Below are positions 1-11,111 of a stretch of DNA of 64,000 nt, in pieces; position 1 is the stretch's first letter, and each line of letters starts with the position of its first letter. Made by a program: the position numbers and the translations under genes. The stretch is from contig NC_065577.1 of assembly GCF_937616625.2 (NCBI RefSeq), forward strand, positions 22,271,501 to 22,335,500. Direction: 5' to 3'. The notes below the pieces were generated by a model, which saw only the letters and a list, made by a program, of their open reading frames with translations, did no database searches and was not told the DNA's origin. The stretch comes from Mercurialis annua. Its lineage: Eukaryota > Streptophyta > Magnoliopsida > Malpighiales > Euphorbiaceae.

Positions 1-214
1 AAATGTTTCACGTTTTTAGCGATTTAAGCCAAACGTTTACAAACGTTACGCAACAAATCCAAACGTTTCACATTTTTAGCAATTTATGCCAAACGTTGCC
101 AAACAAATCCAGACGTTTCCCTGTTTTAGCGATTTAAGCTGAACGTTTACAAACGTTACGAAACAAAACTAAACGTTTCCCCTTTTTAGCAATTTAAGCC
201 AAACGTTTACAAAC
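1..214 (+). repeat. Satellite A array, left edge (60-bp monomer)
   Basis: About three and a half copies of a 60-bp tandem unit, the same unit that fills 56138-58468 and 62389-64000 in the same orientation. Each monomer holds three AACGTT-centred palindromes (AAACGTTT at monomer positions 1 and 31, AAACGTTA at 41), an A/T-rich middle (TTTTTAGC, GATTTAAGCC) and a GAAACAAATCC tail. One copy near 90-110 is shortened. The array continues beyond the left edge of the window and stops abruptly at 214/215, where satellite B begins in the middle of a monomer. Confidence 0.9.
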
Positions 215-2634
215 ATGGTTATCGAAACGACGCGTTAAAGAGACTTGAGACGTGACATACTAATCTAGCGTCACTTTTCATGCACACGTTGCGTAATATA
301 ATGCATAAGTAATCGGAATGACGCGTTAAAGAGACTTGAGATGCGACATACTAATCTCGCGTCACTTTTCACGCACACATAGATTAATATAATCTAACCA
401 TGTTTGTATAATCGGAACGACGCATTAAAGAGACTTGAGACGCAACATATTAATTTAGCGTCACTTTTCACGCACTATTTGAGGAATATTTCCTAACCAT
501 GCTTTGGTAGTCGGAATGATGCGTTATAGAGACTTTTGACGCGACATAAGAATGGTAATAGAAAAAGACGCGTTTAAGAGACATGAGACACGACATACTA
601 ATCTAGCGTCAGTTTTTACGCACACTTTGCGTAATGTAACCTATCCATGCTTAGGTAATCGGAACAACGCTATAAAGAGACTTGTGATGCGACATACTAA
701 TCTAGCGGCACTTTTAACGTGCACTGGGCGTATTATAACCTAACCAAGCTTAGGTAATCGAAACGAAACGTTAAAGAGACTTAAGACACGGCATACTAAT
801 CTAGCGTCGTCATTACACGCAAAATTGGAACGACGGGTTAAAGAGACTTGAGATGTGACATACAAATCTATTGTCACTTTTCATGCACACTTTGCGTAAT
901 ATAACCTAACCATGCTTAGGTAATTGGAACGACGCGTTAGAGAGACTTGTGCCGCAACATACTAATCTTGCATCACTCTTCACGCATAATTTGCGTAATA
1001 TTACATAACCATGCTTAGGTAATTGAAACGACGCGTTAAAGAGACTTTTTACGCGACACGCCAATCTAGCGGCATTTTAACGCGCACTTGGCGAATTAAT
1101 AACCAAACCATGCTTAGGTAATCGGAACGACGAGTTAAAGAGACTTGTACCGCGACATACTAATCTAGTGGCACTGTTAATGCGCACTTGGTGTAACATA
1201 ATCTAACTATGCTTAGGTAATTGGAACGACACGTTAAAGGGACTTAAGACGTGGCATACTAATCTACTGCCACTTTTCACGCACACTCTGTGTAATATAA
1301 CCTAACCAAGCTTAGGTAATCGGAACGAAGCGTTAGAGAGACTTGTGACGGGACATACTAATCTTGCGTCACTTTTCACGCACACTTTGCGTAATATGAC
1401 CTAACCATGCTTAGGTAATCGGAACGATGCGTTAAAGAGACTTGGAACGCGACATACTAATCCATTGTGACTTTTCACGCACGCTTTACGTAATATAACC
1501 TAACCACGCTTAGGTAATCGGAATGACGCGATAAAGAGACTTGAGACGTGCCATACTAATCTAGCGTCACTTGTCACGCACATATTGCGTAATATAGCCT
1601 TCCCATGCTTACGTAATCCGAACGACGCGTTAAAGAGACTTGAGACGCGACATACTAATCTAGCGTCACTTTTCACGCACACTTTTTGTAATATAACCTA
1701 ACCATGCTTAGGTAATCGGATCGACGTGTTAAAGTGACTTGAGATACGACATGCTAATATATTGTCACTTCTCACGCACACTTTCAGTAATATAACCTAA
1801 CCATGCTTTTGTTATCGAAACGTCGCGTTAGAGAGATTTGTAACGTGACATAATCATGGTAATTGAAATAGCGCATTAAAGAGACTTGAGACATGACATA
1901 CTAATCTAGCATCACTTTTTACGCACACATTTCGTAAACTAACTTAACCATGCTTAGGTATTCGGAACGACGCGTTAAAGAGACCTGTGATACGATATAC
2001 TAATCTAGCAACACATTAAACGCGCACTTGGCGTAATATAACCTAACCATGTTTAGGTAATCAGAGTGACGCGTTAAAGAGACTTGAGACGTGACGTGCA
2101 AATCTATTGTCACTTTTCACGCACACTTTACGTAATATAACCTAACCATGCTTAGGTAATCAGAACGACGCTTTAGAGAGACTTGTGATGCGACATAAGC
2201 ATTTTAATAGAAACGGCGCGTTAAAGAGACTTGAGATGTGACATACAAATATATTGTCACTTTTCAAGCACACTTTGCGTAATATATAACCTAACCATGG
2301 ATAGGTAATCAGAACGACGCATTAAAGAGACTTGAGAAGCGATATACTAATCTAGCGTCACTTTTCACGCACACTTAGCATAATATAAGCTAACCATGCT
2401 CAGGTAATCGGAACTACGCGTTAAAAAGACTTAAGACGCGACATCTAGAGTCAATTTTCATGCACACTTTGCTTAATATAATCTAACCATGCTTAGTTAA
2501 TCGGAACGACGCGTTATATAGACTTATGACGCGGCATACTAACCTAGCGTCACTTTTCACACACACTTTGCGTAATATAACCTAACCATGCTTAGGTTAT
2601 CGGAAGAGCGCATTAAAGAGACTTGTGACGCGAC
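215..2634 (+). repeat. Satellite B array, block 1 (99-bp monomer, + orientation)
   Basis: Tandem copies of a 99-bp unit. Landmarks in order are CCTAACCATGCTTAGG (an imperfect dyad), GGAACGACGCGTTAAAGAG, ACTTGAGACGCGACATAC, TAATCTAGCGTCACTTTTC and ACGCACACTTTGCGTAATA. The spacing was checked on consecutive CCATGC motifs (1405 and 1504, 99 bp apart). Some units are only 48 bp long (near 550, 1850 and 2200): they jump from GACATA straight to AAGCATGGTAATCG, losing 51 bp. Copies differ at many positions, so the array is old or little homogenised. No gene is supported; short open frames through it follow the 3-divisible period. Confidence 0.92.
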
Positions 2635-2750
2635 GGCCTCGCTATGCAATTATGTGTACAAGAAAAATGAAAAAATTCTTGCGAATAGGCTATGCAACCG
2701 AAAGTCATAAGTTTTATTGAACTAGATGGCGTTCGTTAAAAGAGGAGGGA
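2635..2750 (+). repeat. Inverted repeat, left arm (116 bp)
   Basis: Starts GGCCTCGCTATGCAATTATG and ends AAAAGAGGAGGGA. Its reverse complement is found at 3677-3792 with only a few differences. The arms enclose about 926 bp and the left arm begins exactly at the insertion boundary. Such repeats are common in organelle genomes, where they mediate recombination; a fold-back joining event at insertion is an alternative. Confidence 0.85.
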
Positions 2751-3676
2751 TAGTTTAAATATTTTGCTATCTTATAGAAATTTTGAGGTTTGAAAATGCT
2801 CGACTAAAAGGTACGTAGTTGCTCGAACGAAAGGGTCGATGGAATGGAGCTCAAACCAAAAAATTCTATTGATTCCGTTCAGTGAAAGGTAAGGTGTCCT
2901 TCTATCACGAGTTTGATACCCCCCAGGGATCATCCAGGTCAATTTGCGTGACTTATAATAGGGAATACTCTAACCCTGGGAACCGGGGCTTGGCCATCCT
3001 ATGTTTTCGGTCGACGTTTCGGCAAAGTTTGTCCGCCGACAGCTGAATCTTTCGATCTGGTTCGATTCATGGTCGCATCTGCAAACGTTTTCCCGTGGGC
3101 CGACGCCCCCCCCCCTCTCGGGGTTTTAAGAAGGAGGGCGCTTCGCACCTTCAGAGGTAAAAAAAGCTCCTAACTTTGGACAGAGAATGATTTCCGACTT
3201 TAGGGCCTTCATTCTTAAAGTAGGTGTTCCGGGGGGAGGTTGAATCATTAGTAAAGATATCCGCGCACAGTGAATCTGATCAATAGCTTGCAATCAGATA
3301 AAGGAAAAGTAAGATATCTGAGGAAGAAGACGAACGGGATTCCACTGCACATTCATAAGCTGTTAGGGGGGTTGTTGATGGAATTTCTCAATTCCTTTCC
3401 AGTTTTATCTGTTGCAAATTCGAATTTGAGTATAAACGTCTCTTTATTCTATTCCTCCGTTCATACGTATTTCATAGATTTCATATCTATGGAGTTAGAT
3501 AAAATTTTATGTGATTCTGTAAACAGAATATAAAGTCCATCGTTCCTAGATTGATCCATCTAATTGGAATGAAGAACGATCCAATAATGGGCTCATCATG
3601 AATTAGGTCAGGGTGGCTGGTGGTTTCGGGATCCCGTAGAAAATGCTTCTTTTATGCCTCGGGTATTAGCCACAGC

Positions 3677-3792
3677 TCCCTCCTCTTTTAACGAACGCCA
3701 TCTGGTTCAATAAAACTTATGACTTTCGGTTGCATAGCCTATTCGCAAGAAATTTTTCATTTTTCTTGTACACATAATTGCATAGCGAGGCC
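3677..3792 (-). repeat. Inverted repeat, right arm (116 bp)
   Basis: Reverse complement of 2635-2750, starting TCCCTCCTCTTTTAACG and ending GCATAGCGAGGCC. Sequence to its right leads into the ycf2-derived stretch. Sequence to its left (GGGTATTAGCCACAGC) is unrelated to what follows the left arm, so the repeat ends sharply on the inside. Confidence 0.85.
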
Positions 3793-3872
3793 GATAAAGA
3801 TCGAAGGAATCGCTAATTTCCCGCTTTGGAATAAGTGTGATAAACGTAGAATTTCTCGATTTGAGGATCTGA

Positions 3873-3971
3873 CCTGCGCAAGAAAAGCACTTCGAATTGT
3901 TGATTCATCGCCAGAGATGGCTTAGAACCAATAGTTCATTATCTAATGGATTTTTCCGTTCGAATACTCTT
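3873..3971 (+). pseudogene. Plastid ycf2 C-terminal fragment
   Basis: The frame starting at 3873 reads [19 protein letters not shown] and then [12 protein letters not shown]. This is the highly conserved segment near the C terminus of plastid Ycf2, a very large ATPase-like protein of the plastid import motor. A TGA directly precedes it at 3870. After SNTL the expected Ycf2 end is missing and unrelated sequence continues in frame. Only about 33 codons are recognisable, so this is a non-functional transferred fragment. The family call is from known sequence conservation; the point of divergence is read directly here. Confidence 0.8.
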
Positions 3972-4390
3972 CTTCTATCTATGAGCAAGACTCTATCCAG
4001 ATCTCCCCAGCATCCAAGTCATCAAAATCTGCCAGGCGAGGCCCCCACCACACTGAATGATGAACTTTGCGCCGGTCAAGCCAAGCCTGAATGGAATTCA
4101 TATCTCCTTCGTCTGGTCGAGAAGGGACTGTTCTCGCTTGCCCTTAGTCCGTCTAGCGCCTTACAACCGCAGGGGCTTCCAGCAGTGATAGCTGAACTAA
4201 CCAGACTAACCAGATGGGCCGCCCAAACCTTGGAGCTGACATGTAAATCGGAAATCAACGTCGGATCCCGGCTATCCGAAAAACGTAGACTGAAGCGGAG
4301 GATCACGAAATGCAACACAACAAGGGGCACAAATAGCTATATTAAATAGGAATTGCCTTTATATGATTTCCAACGACATATTAATATCAT

Positions 4391-7300
4391 TACAAATCTA
4401 GGGTCACTTTTCACGCATACTTTGGGTAATATAACTTAATCATGCTTAGGTTATCGTAACGACGCGTTGAAGAGACTTGTGACGCGACATACAAATCTGG
4501 CGTCAGTTTTCACGCACACTTTCTGTATTATAACCTAAGCTTAGGTGATCAGAACGATGCATTGATCTGACTTAAGACGCAACATACTAATCTAGCGTTA
4601 CTACTCATGCACACTTTCCGTAAAATAACCTAACCATGCTTAGGTAATCAAAACGACGCGTTAAAGAGACTTAAGACGCGACATACAAATTTAACATAAC
4701 TTTTCACGCACATTTTGTGTAATATAAGCTAACCATGCTTACGTAATCAGAACGACGCGTTAAAAGGACTCGAGACACGACATACTAATCTAAAGTCACT
4801 TTTCATGCACACTTTGCGTAATATAACCTAACCATGCTTAGGAAATTAGAACGACGCATTAGAGAGACTTATAACGTGACATAAGCATGGTAATCAAAAC
4901 AACTCGTTAAAGAGACTTGAGACGCGCCATACTAATCAAGCGTCACTTTTTATCCACACTTTGCATAATATAACCGAACCATGCTTAGGTAATCGAAACG
5001 GCGCGTTAAAGATATTTGTGATGCGGCATACTAATCTTGCGATACTTTTAACGCGCACTTGGCGTAATATAACCTAACCATGCTTCGGCAATCGGAACGA
5101 CGCGTTAAAGAAACTTGAGATGCGACATACTAATCTAGCGTCACTATTCACGCACTCTTCGCATAATAGAAATTAACCACGCTTAGGTAATCGGAACGAC
5201 GCGTTAAAGAGACTTGGGATGCGACATACTAATCTATTTTCACTTTTCAAGCACACTTTGCGTATTAAAACCTAACCATGCTCAGGTAATCGGCGTGACG
5301 TGCTAGAGAGACTTGCGATGCAACATAAGTATGGAAATTGAAACGACGCATTAAAGAGACTTGAGATGCGACATACTAATCAAGCGTCACTTTTCATGCA
5401 CACTTTGTGTAATATAACCTAACCATGCATATTTAATTGGAACGACGCGTTAGAGAGACTTGTGACGTGACATACTAATCTAGCGTCACTTTTCAAGCAC
5501 ATTTTGCGTAATATAACCTAACCATGCATAGGTAATCGGAACGAAGCGTTAGAGAAACTTGTGATGCGACATACTAATCAAGCGTCACTTTTCACGCACA
5601 GTCTGCGTAATATAAGCTAACCATGCTTAGGTAATCGGAACGACGCGTTAGAGAGACTTGCGCGAGACATATTAATCTAGCGTCACTTATCACGCACACT
5701 TTGCGTACTATAACCTAACCTTGCTTAGATAATCGGAACGACGCGTTAGTGAGACTTGTGACGCGACATAAGCATGGTAATTGAAACGACGCGTTAGAGA
5801 GACATATGATGCGACATACTTAATCTAGCTTTACTTTTTACGCACACTTTGCGTAATATAACCTAACCATGCTTAGGTAATCAGATCGACCGTAAAAGCG
5901 ACTTGTGACTCGACATACAAATCTAGCATCCCTTTTCACGCACACTTTGCGTAATAAAACCTAACCATGCTTAGGTAATCGGAACGACGCTTTAAAGTGA
6001 CTTGAGACGCGACATACTTATCTATCGTCACTTTACGACGCTCAAAAGTGACTTGAGACGCGACATACTTATCTATCGTCACTTTTCACCCACACTTTGC
6101 ATAATATAACCTAACCATGATTAGGTAATTTAAACGACGCGTTAGAGAGACTTGTGACGCGACATGCTAATCTAGCGTCACTTTTAAAACACACTTTGCA
6201 TAATATAACCTAACCATGCTTAGGTAATCGGCACGACAAGTTAAAGAAACTTGAGACACGACATACTAATCTAGCGTCACTTTTCATGCAGACTTAGCGT
6301 AATATAAGCTAACCACACTTTGGTAATCGGAACTACGCGTTAAAGAAACTTGAGACGCGACATACTAAAGTAGCGTCACTTTTCACGCACGCAAAATATA
6401 ACCTAACCATGCTTAGGTAATCGGAACGACGCATTAGAGAGACCTGTAACGCGACATACTAATCTAGCATAACTTTTCATGAACACTTTGCGCAATATGA
6501 CCTAACCATGCTTATGTAGTCGGAACGACGCGTTTGACAGACTTGTGAGACATACTAATCTAGTGTCACTTTTCACACACACTTTGCGTAATATAACCTA
6601 ACCATGCTTAGGTAATCAGAACGGCGCGCTAGTGAGACTTGTGACACGACATACGAATATAGCGTCACTTTTCACGCACAGTTTTCGCAATATAATCTAA
6701 CCATGCATAGGTAATCGGAACGATGCATTAAAGATACCTGAGACTAATCTAGCATCACTTTTCACACACACTTTGCGTAATATAACCTAACCATGCTTAG
6801 GCAATCGGAACGACGCGACGTACTAATCTAGGGTCACTTTTCACGCACATCTTGCGTAAAATAACCTAACCATGCTTAGGTAATCGGAACACACGTCAAA
6901 GAGACTTGAGACGCGACATACAAATCAATTATTACTTTTCACGCACACTTTGCATAAAATAACCTAACTATAGGTAATCAAAATGACGCGTTAAAGGGAC
7001 TTGAGACACGACATACTAATCTAGCGTCACTTTTCACGCACACTTTACGTAAAATAACCTAACAATAGGTAATCAGAACGATGCGTTAAAGAGACTTGAG
7101 ACGCGACATACTAATCTATTGTCACTTTTCGCGAACACTGCGTAATATAACCTAACCATGCTTAGGTAGACATGAGACGCTACATATTAATCTAGCGTTA
7201 CTCATCACGCACACTTTCTGTAATATAACTTAACCATTCTTAGCTAATTGGAACCACGCATTAAAGAGACTTGTGATGTGACATACTAATCGGAACAAAC

Positions 7301-10300
7301 GTTAAAGAGACTTGAGACACGATATACTAATCTAGCGTCTCTTTTCACGCACGCATTGCATAAAATAACCTAACCATGCTTAGGTAATCGGAAGGACACG
7401 TTAAAGAGACTTGAGACACGACATACTAACCAAGCATTGTCACTATTCACGCACACTTAGCGTATTATAATCTAACCATGCTTAGGTAATCGGAACGACG
7501 CGTTAAAGAGACTTGAGACACTACATACTAATGTAGCATCACTTTTTAAGGACATTTTTCATAATATAACCTAACCACGCTTAGGTAATCGGAACGATGC
7601 GTTAGAGAGACTTGTGACGCGACATAAGCATGGTAATCGAAAAGACGCGTTAAAGAGATTTGAGACGTGCAATTTTAATCTAGCGTCACGTTTTACGCAC
7701 ACTTTGCGTAATATAACATAACCATGCTTAGGAAATCAGAACGACGCGTTAAAGAGACTTGAGACGCGATATACTAATCTAGTGTCACTTTTTCACGCAC
7801 ACTTTGCGTAATATAACCTAACCATGCTTAGGTAATCGGAACGACGAGTTAAAGATACTTGAGACACGCCGTACTAATCTACCGTCACTTTTCACGCAGA
7901 CTTTACGTAATATAACCTAACAATGCTTAGATAATCAGAACGACGTGTTAAAGAACTTGAGACAAAACATACTAATCTAGCGTAACTTTTTACGCACACT
8001 TTTGCGTAATTAACCTATGCTTAGATAATCAGAACGACGCGTTAAATAGACTCGAGAGGCGACCTATTAATCTAGCATCACTTTTTACGCACACTTTGCA
8101 TAATATAACATAATCATGCTTATGTCATCGGAACGACGCGTTAAAGAGACTTGAGACGCGGCATATTAATCTATTGATCCTTTTCACGCACACTTTACAT
8201 ACTATAACCTAACCATGCTTAGGTAATCGGAACGATGCATTAGAGAGACTTTTGACGCGACATAAGCATGTTATTCGAAACGACGCGTTACAGAGACTTG
8301 AGACGCCACATAAAAATCTAGCGTCACTTTTCACGCCAACTTTGCGTAATATAACCTAACCATACATAGGTAATAGGAACGACGCGTTTAATAGACTTGA
8401 GACGTGACATAATAATCAATTGTCATTTTTCACGCACACTTTGCGTAATATAACTTAACAATGCTTAGGTAATCGGAACGACGCGTTAGAATAATTCTGA
8501 CTCGACATAAGCATAGTAATCTAAACGACGCGTTAAAGTGACTCGAGACGCGCCATACTAATCTAGCCTCACCTTTTACGCACACTTTGTGTATTATAAC
8601 CTAAGCACGATTAGGTAATCAGAACGACGCGTTAAGAGACGTTAGACGTGACATCCTAATCTAGTGTCACTTTTCACGCACACTTTGCATAATACAACCT
8701 AACCATGCTTAGACAATTGGAACGACACGTTAAAGAGACTTGAGACGCGACATAATAATCTAGCAATCCTTTTCACGCACGCTTTGCGTACTATAACCTA
8801 ACCATGCTTAGGTAATCAGAACAAAGCAATAAAGAGAATTGTGATGCGACATAAGCATGGTAATCGAAACGACGTGCTAAAGAATCTCGAGACGCGCCAT
8901 ACTAATCTAGTGTCACTTTTAACGCACAGTTTGCGTAATATAACCTAACCATGCTTAGGTAATCAGAACGACGTGCTAAAGAGACTTGAGAGGCGACATA
9001 AAAATATAGCGTCACTTTTCACGCACACTTTGCATAATATAACCTAACCATGCTTAGGTAATCGGAACGATGCGTTAAAGAGACTTTAGACGCGACATAC
9101 TAATCTATTGATCCTTTTCACGCACACTTTGTGTACTATAACCTAACCATGCTAAGGTAATCGGAACGACGCGTTAGAGAGACTTTTGACGCGACATTAG
9201 CATGGTAATCGAAACAATGGGTTCCAGAGACTTGACATGCGACGTACTAATCTAGTGTCACTTTTCACGCAAACTTTGCGTAATATAACCTAACCATGCT
9301 TAGGTAATCGGAAGGACGCGTTAAAGAGACTTGAGACGCGACATACTAATATATTGTTACTTTTCATGCTCACTTTTCTTACTCTAAGCTAACCATGCTT
9401 AGGTAATCGGAACGACGCGTTAGAAAGACTTTTGATGCGAGATTAGCATGGTAATCGAAACGACGCATTAAAGAGAATTGAGACGCGACATACTAATCCA
9501 ATGAGACGCAACATACTAATCTAGCGTCACTTTTCACACACACTTTGCTTAATTAACCTAACCATGCTTAGGTAATCGGGACGACGTGTTAAATAGCCTT
9601 GAGACGCGACATACCAATCTATTGTTACTTTTTAAACACACTTTGTATACTATAAGCTGCTTATGGTAATTGGAATAATGCGTTAGAGAGACTTATGACG
9701 CGACATAAGCATGGTAATCGAAACGACGCGTTAAAGAGACTTGAGACGCGACATACTAATCTAGTGTCACTTTTCATGCACACTTTGTATAATATAACAT
9801 AACCACGTTTATGTGATCGGAACGACACATTTAAGAGCATTGAGACGCGACATACTAATCTAGCGTCACTTTTCACGCACACCTTGCATAATATAAACTA
9901 ACCATGCTTAGGAAATAGGAACGACGCGTTAAAAAGACTTAAGAAGCGACATACTAATCTAGATTCACTTTTCACGCACACTTTGCGTAATATAACATAA
10001 CCATGCTTAGGTAATTGGAACGACGCGTTAGTTAGAATTAAGTCGCGACATACTATCTATAGTCATTTTTCACGCACGCTTTGCATAATATAGCCAAACC
10101 ATGCTTAAGTAATCGGAACGACGCGTCAGAGAGACTTGTGACACGACATATGCATGGTAATCGAAACGACGCGTTAAAAAGACTTGAGACGCGCAATAAT
10201 AATCTAGCGTCACTTTTTACGGACACTTTGCGTAATATAACATATGCATGCTTAGGAAATCGGAACGACGCGTTTGAGAGACTTGAGACACGACATACTA

Positions 10301-10499
10301 ATCTAACGCCACTTTCCAAGCACACTTTGCGTAATATATCCTAAACATGCTTATAATCAGAACGACACGTTAAAGAGACTTGAGACGCGACATACTAATC
10401 TAGTGTCACTTTTCATGCACACTTTGCATAATATAACCTAACCATGCTTAGTTAATTGGAACACGCGTTAAAGGGACTTGAGACGCAACATACTAATCT
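4391..10499 (+). repeat. Satellite B array, block 2 (+ orientation)
   Basis: Sixty or so 99-bp units with regularly interspersed 48-bp short units, for example near 4880, 5330, 5770, 7624, 8263, 8510, 8853, 9196, 9446, 9708 and 10147. Successive short units are about 246, 345 or 642 bp apart, that is 48 plus 2, 3 or 6 full units. A local 55-60-bp duplication lies at 5990-6080. Parts of the block recur elsewhere: 6460-7450 resembles 13590-14700, and 7560-9130 resembles 22170-23470. No gene seen. Confidence 0.92.
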
Positions 10500-11111
10500 G
10501 GCTAATAATCACCCATAGGGGCGATAAACCCCCTGATGTTTAAAAACGGGCGCTAAACCCCCTGATCTTTGTGGCGGCGCTCACAAAACCCCATAAGACC
10601 AAAACTCGCTGTTTTTTTCGTTTTTTGTCGACGTGGCACCCAATTCCTCGGCCAGACACCAACGCATGCAGCACTTGACTAGTAGCCTACAACAAAAACA
10701 CATTTAGAAGGGAGATTGTACTTACACAAGCAACCGAAATTAGAGAAAGTTACTTACGTCGGGAATCTGTACTTCACTTTCTGCCATTGGTCCTTCACCT
10801 TCATTTATAAATGGTTGCTGTTCACCTCTACCCGAAGCTTGACCTCTTTCCTTTAAATGTTTCCTTATATTGTAGCCAAACTGTCCACATTCGCTACACT
10901 TAACTTTCTGACGCCCCTTGCGTGATAACTTGGCCCTCTTCGCTTGTCCCTGTGCTTGTGCTTCGCCTTACCTTTGCCTTTCTCCCTCTCTTCTTTTGTT
11001 GCACTAGTGAGGGTGGGAGTATGATATTGAAGGGGTTTGGGTCTGTTTCCCACATATCAGCCTCATTCATTTGGTTGATAACAGAGCTATAAACTCGCTC
11101 GTACGTGGCTT
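10500..11111 (-). mobile_element. Mutator-like (MULE) transposon fragment
   Basis: A 612-bp insertion in satellite B. The flanking satellite reads TACTAATCT at 10491-10499 and TGCTAATCT at 11112-11120, a 9-bp target duplication with one mismatch, as expected for Mutator elements. The left end (ATAATCACCCATAGGGGCG, then two GGGCG...TAAACCCCCTGAT motifs) looks like a terminal region. On the minus strand there is a basic, Lys/Arg-rich stretch followed by a degenerate zinc knuckle, as in the C-terminal region of plant MULE transposases. The right end shows no matching terminal repeat, so the copy is truncated or internally deleted. Confidence 0.55.
10760..11053 (-). pseudogene. Degraded MULE transposase C-terminus with altered zinc knuckle
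   Basis: Reading right to left, an open stretch from 11053 encodes a basic segment (KEEREKGKGKAKHKHRDKRR). A one-base frame change near 10920-10930 then gives KLSRKGRQKVKCSECGQFG followed by YNIRKH at 10857-10898. The knuckle should be C-x2-C-x4-H-x4-C; here the third and fourth ligand positions are Tyr and His, so metal binding is probably lost. Sequence downstream stays open (LKERGQASGRGEQQPF) until about 10760. No DDE catalytic core is present. The family assignment rests on this short C-terminal signature only. Confidence 0.5.

Larger units (their letters stand above)
2635..4390. other. Organelle-derived insertion in satellite B (NUPT/NUMT-like mosaic)
   Basis: This 1.76-kb non-repetitive block has a base composition unlike the satellite. 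It is bounded by satellite B ending at CGAC (2634) and resuming at TACAAATCTAGGG (4391). It contains a stretch encoding the conserved C-terminal part of plastid ycf2 and a 116-bp perfect-looking inverted repeat. Between and beyond these lies sequence of mitochondrial-intergenic character, including a C9 run near 3107. The rest of ycf2 does not follow, so the donor was rearranged: either a mitochondrial genome carrying plastid DNA, or several organelle pieces joined at insertion. An 87-codon open frame at 3270-3533 and the frame running on past ycf2 to 4349 are not recognised. No target duplication is visible. Confidence 0.72.

Noticed and set aside
215..2634. Telomere-like motif TAACCTAACC in every satellite B unit
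   Set aside because: It differs from the plant telomere repeat CCCTAAA and is never tandem at 7 bp. It is just part of the CCTAA...TTAGG dyad.
3270..3533. 87-codon open frame in the organelle insertion
   Set aside because: The protein is not recognised, it has no conserved motif, and the surrounding sequence is a rearranged fragment. It is described under the insertion, not called as a gene.
10053..10344. Open frames of 60-90 codons on both strands across satellite B (for example 10053-10325, 9661-9882, 33257-33505 and 12013-12276)
   Set aside because: They are 33-residue periodic translations of the 99-bp unit, present in whichever copies lack a stop. They have no independent start context or codon bias.
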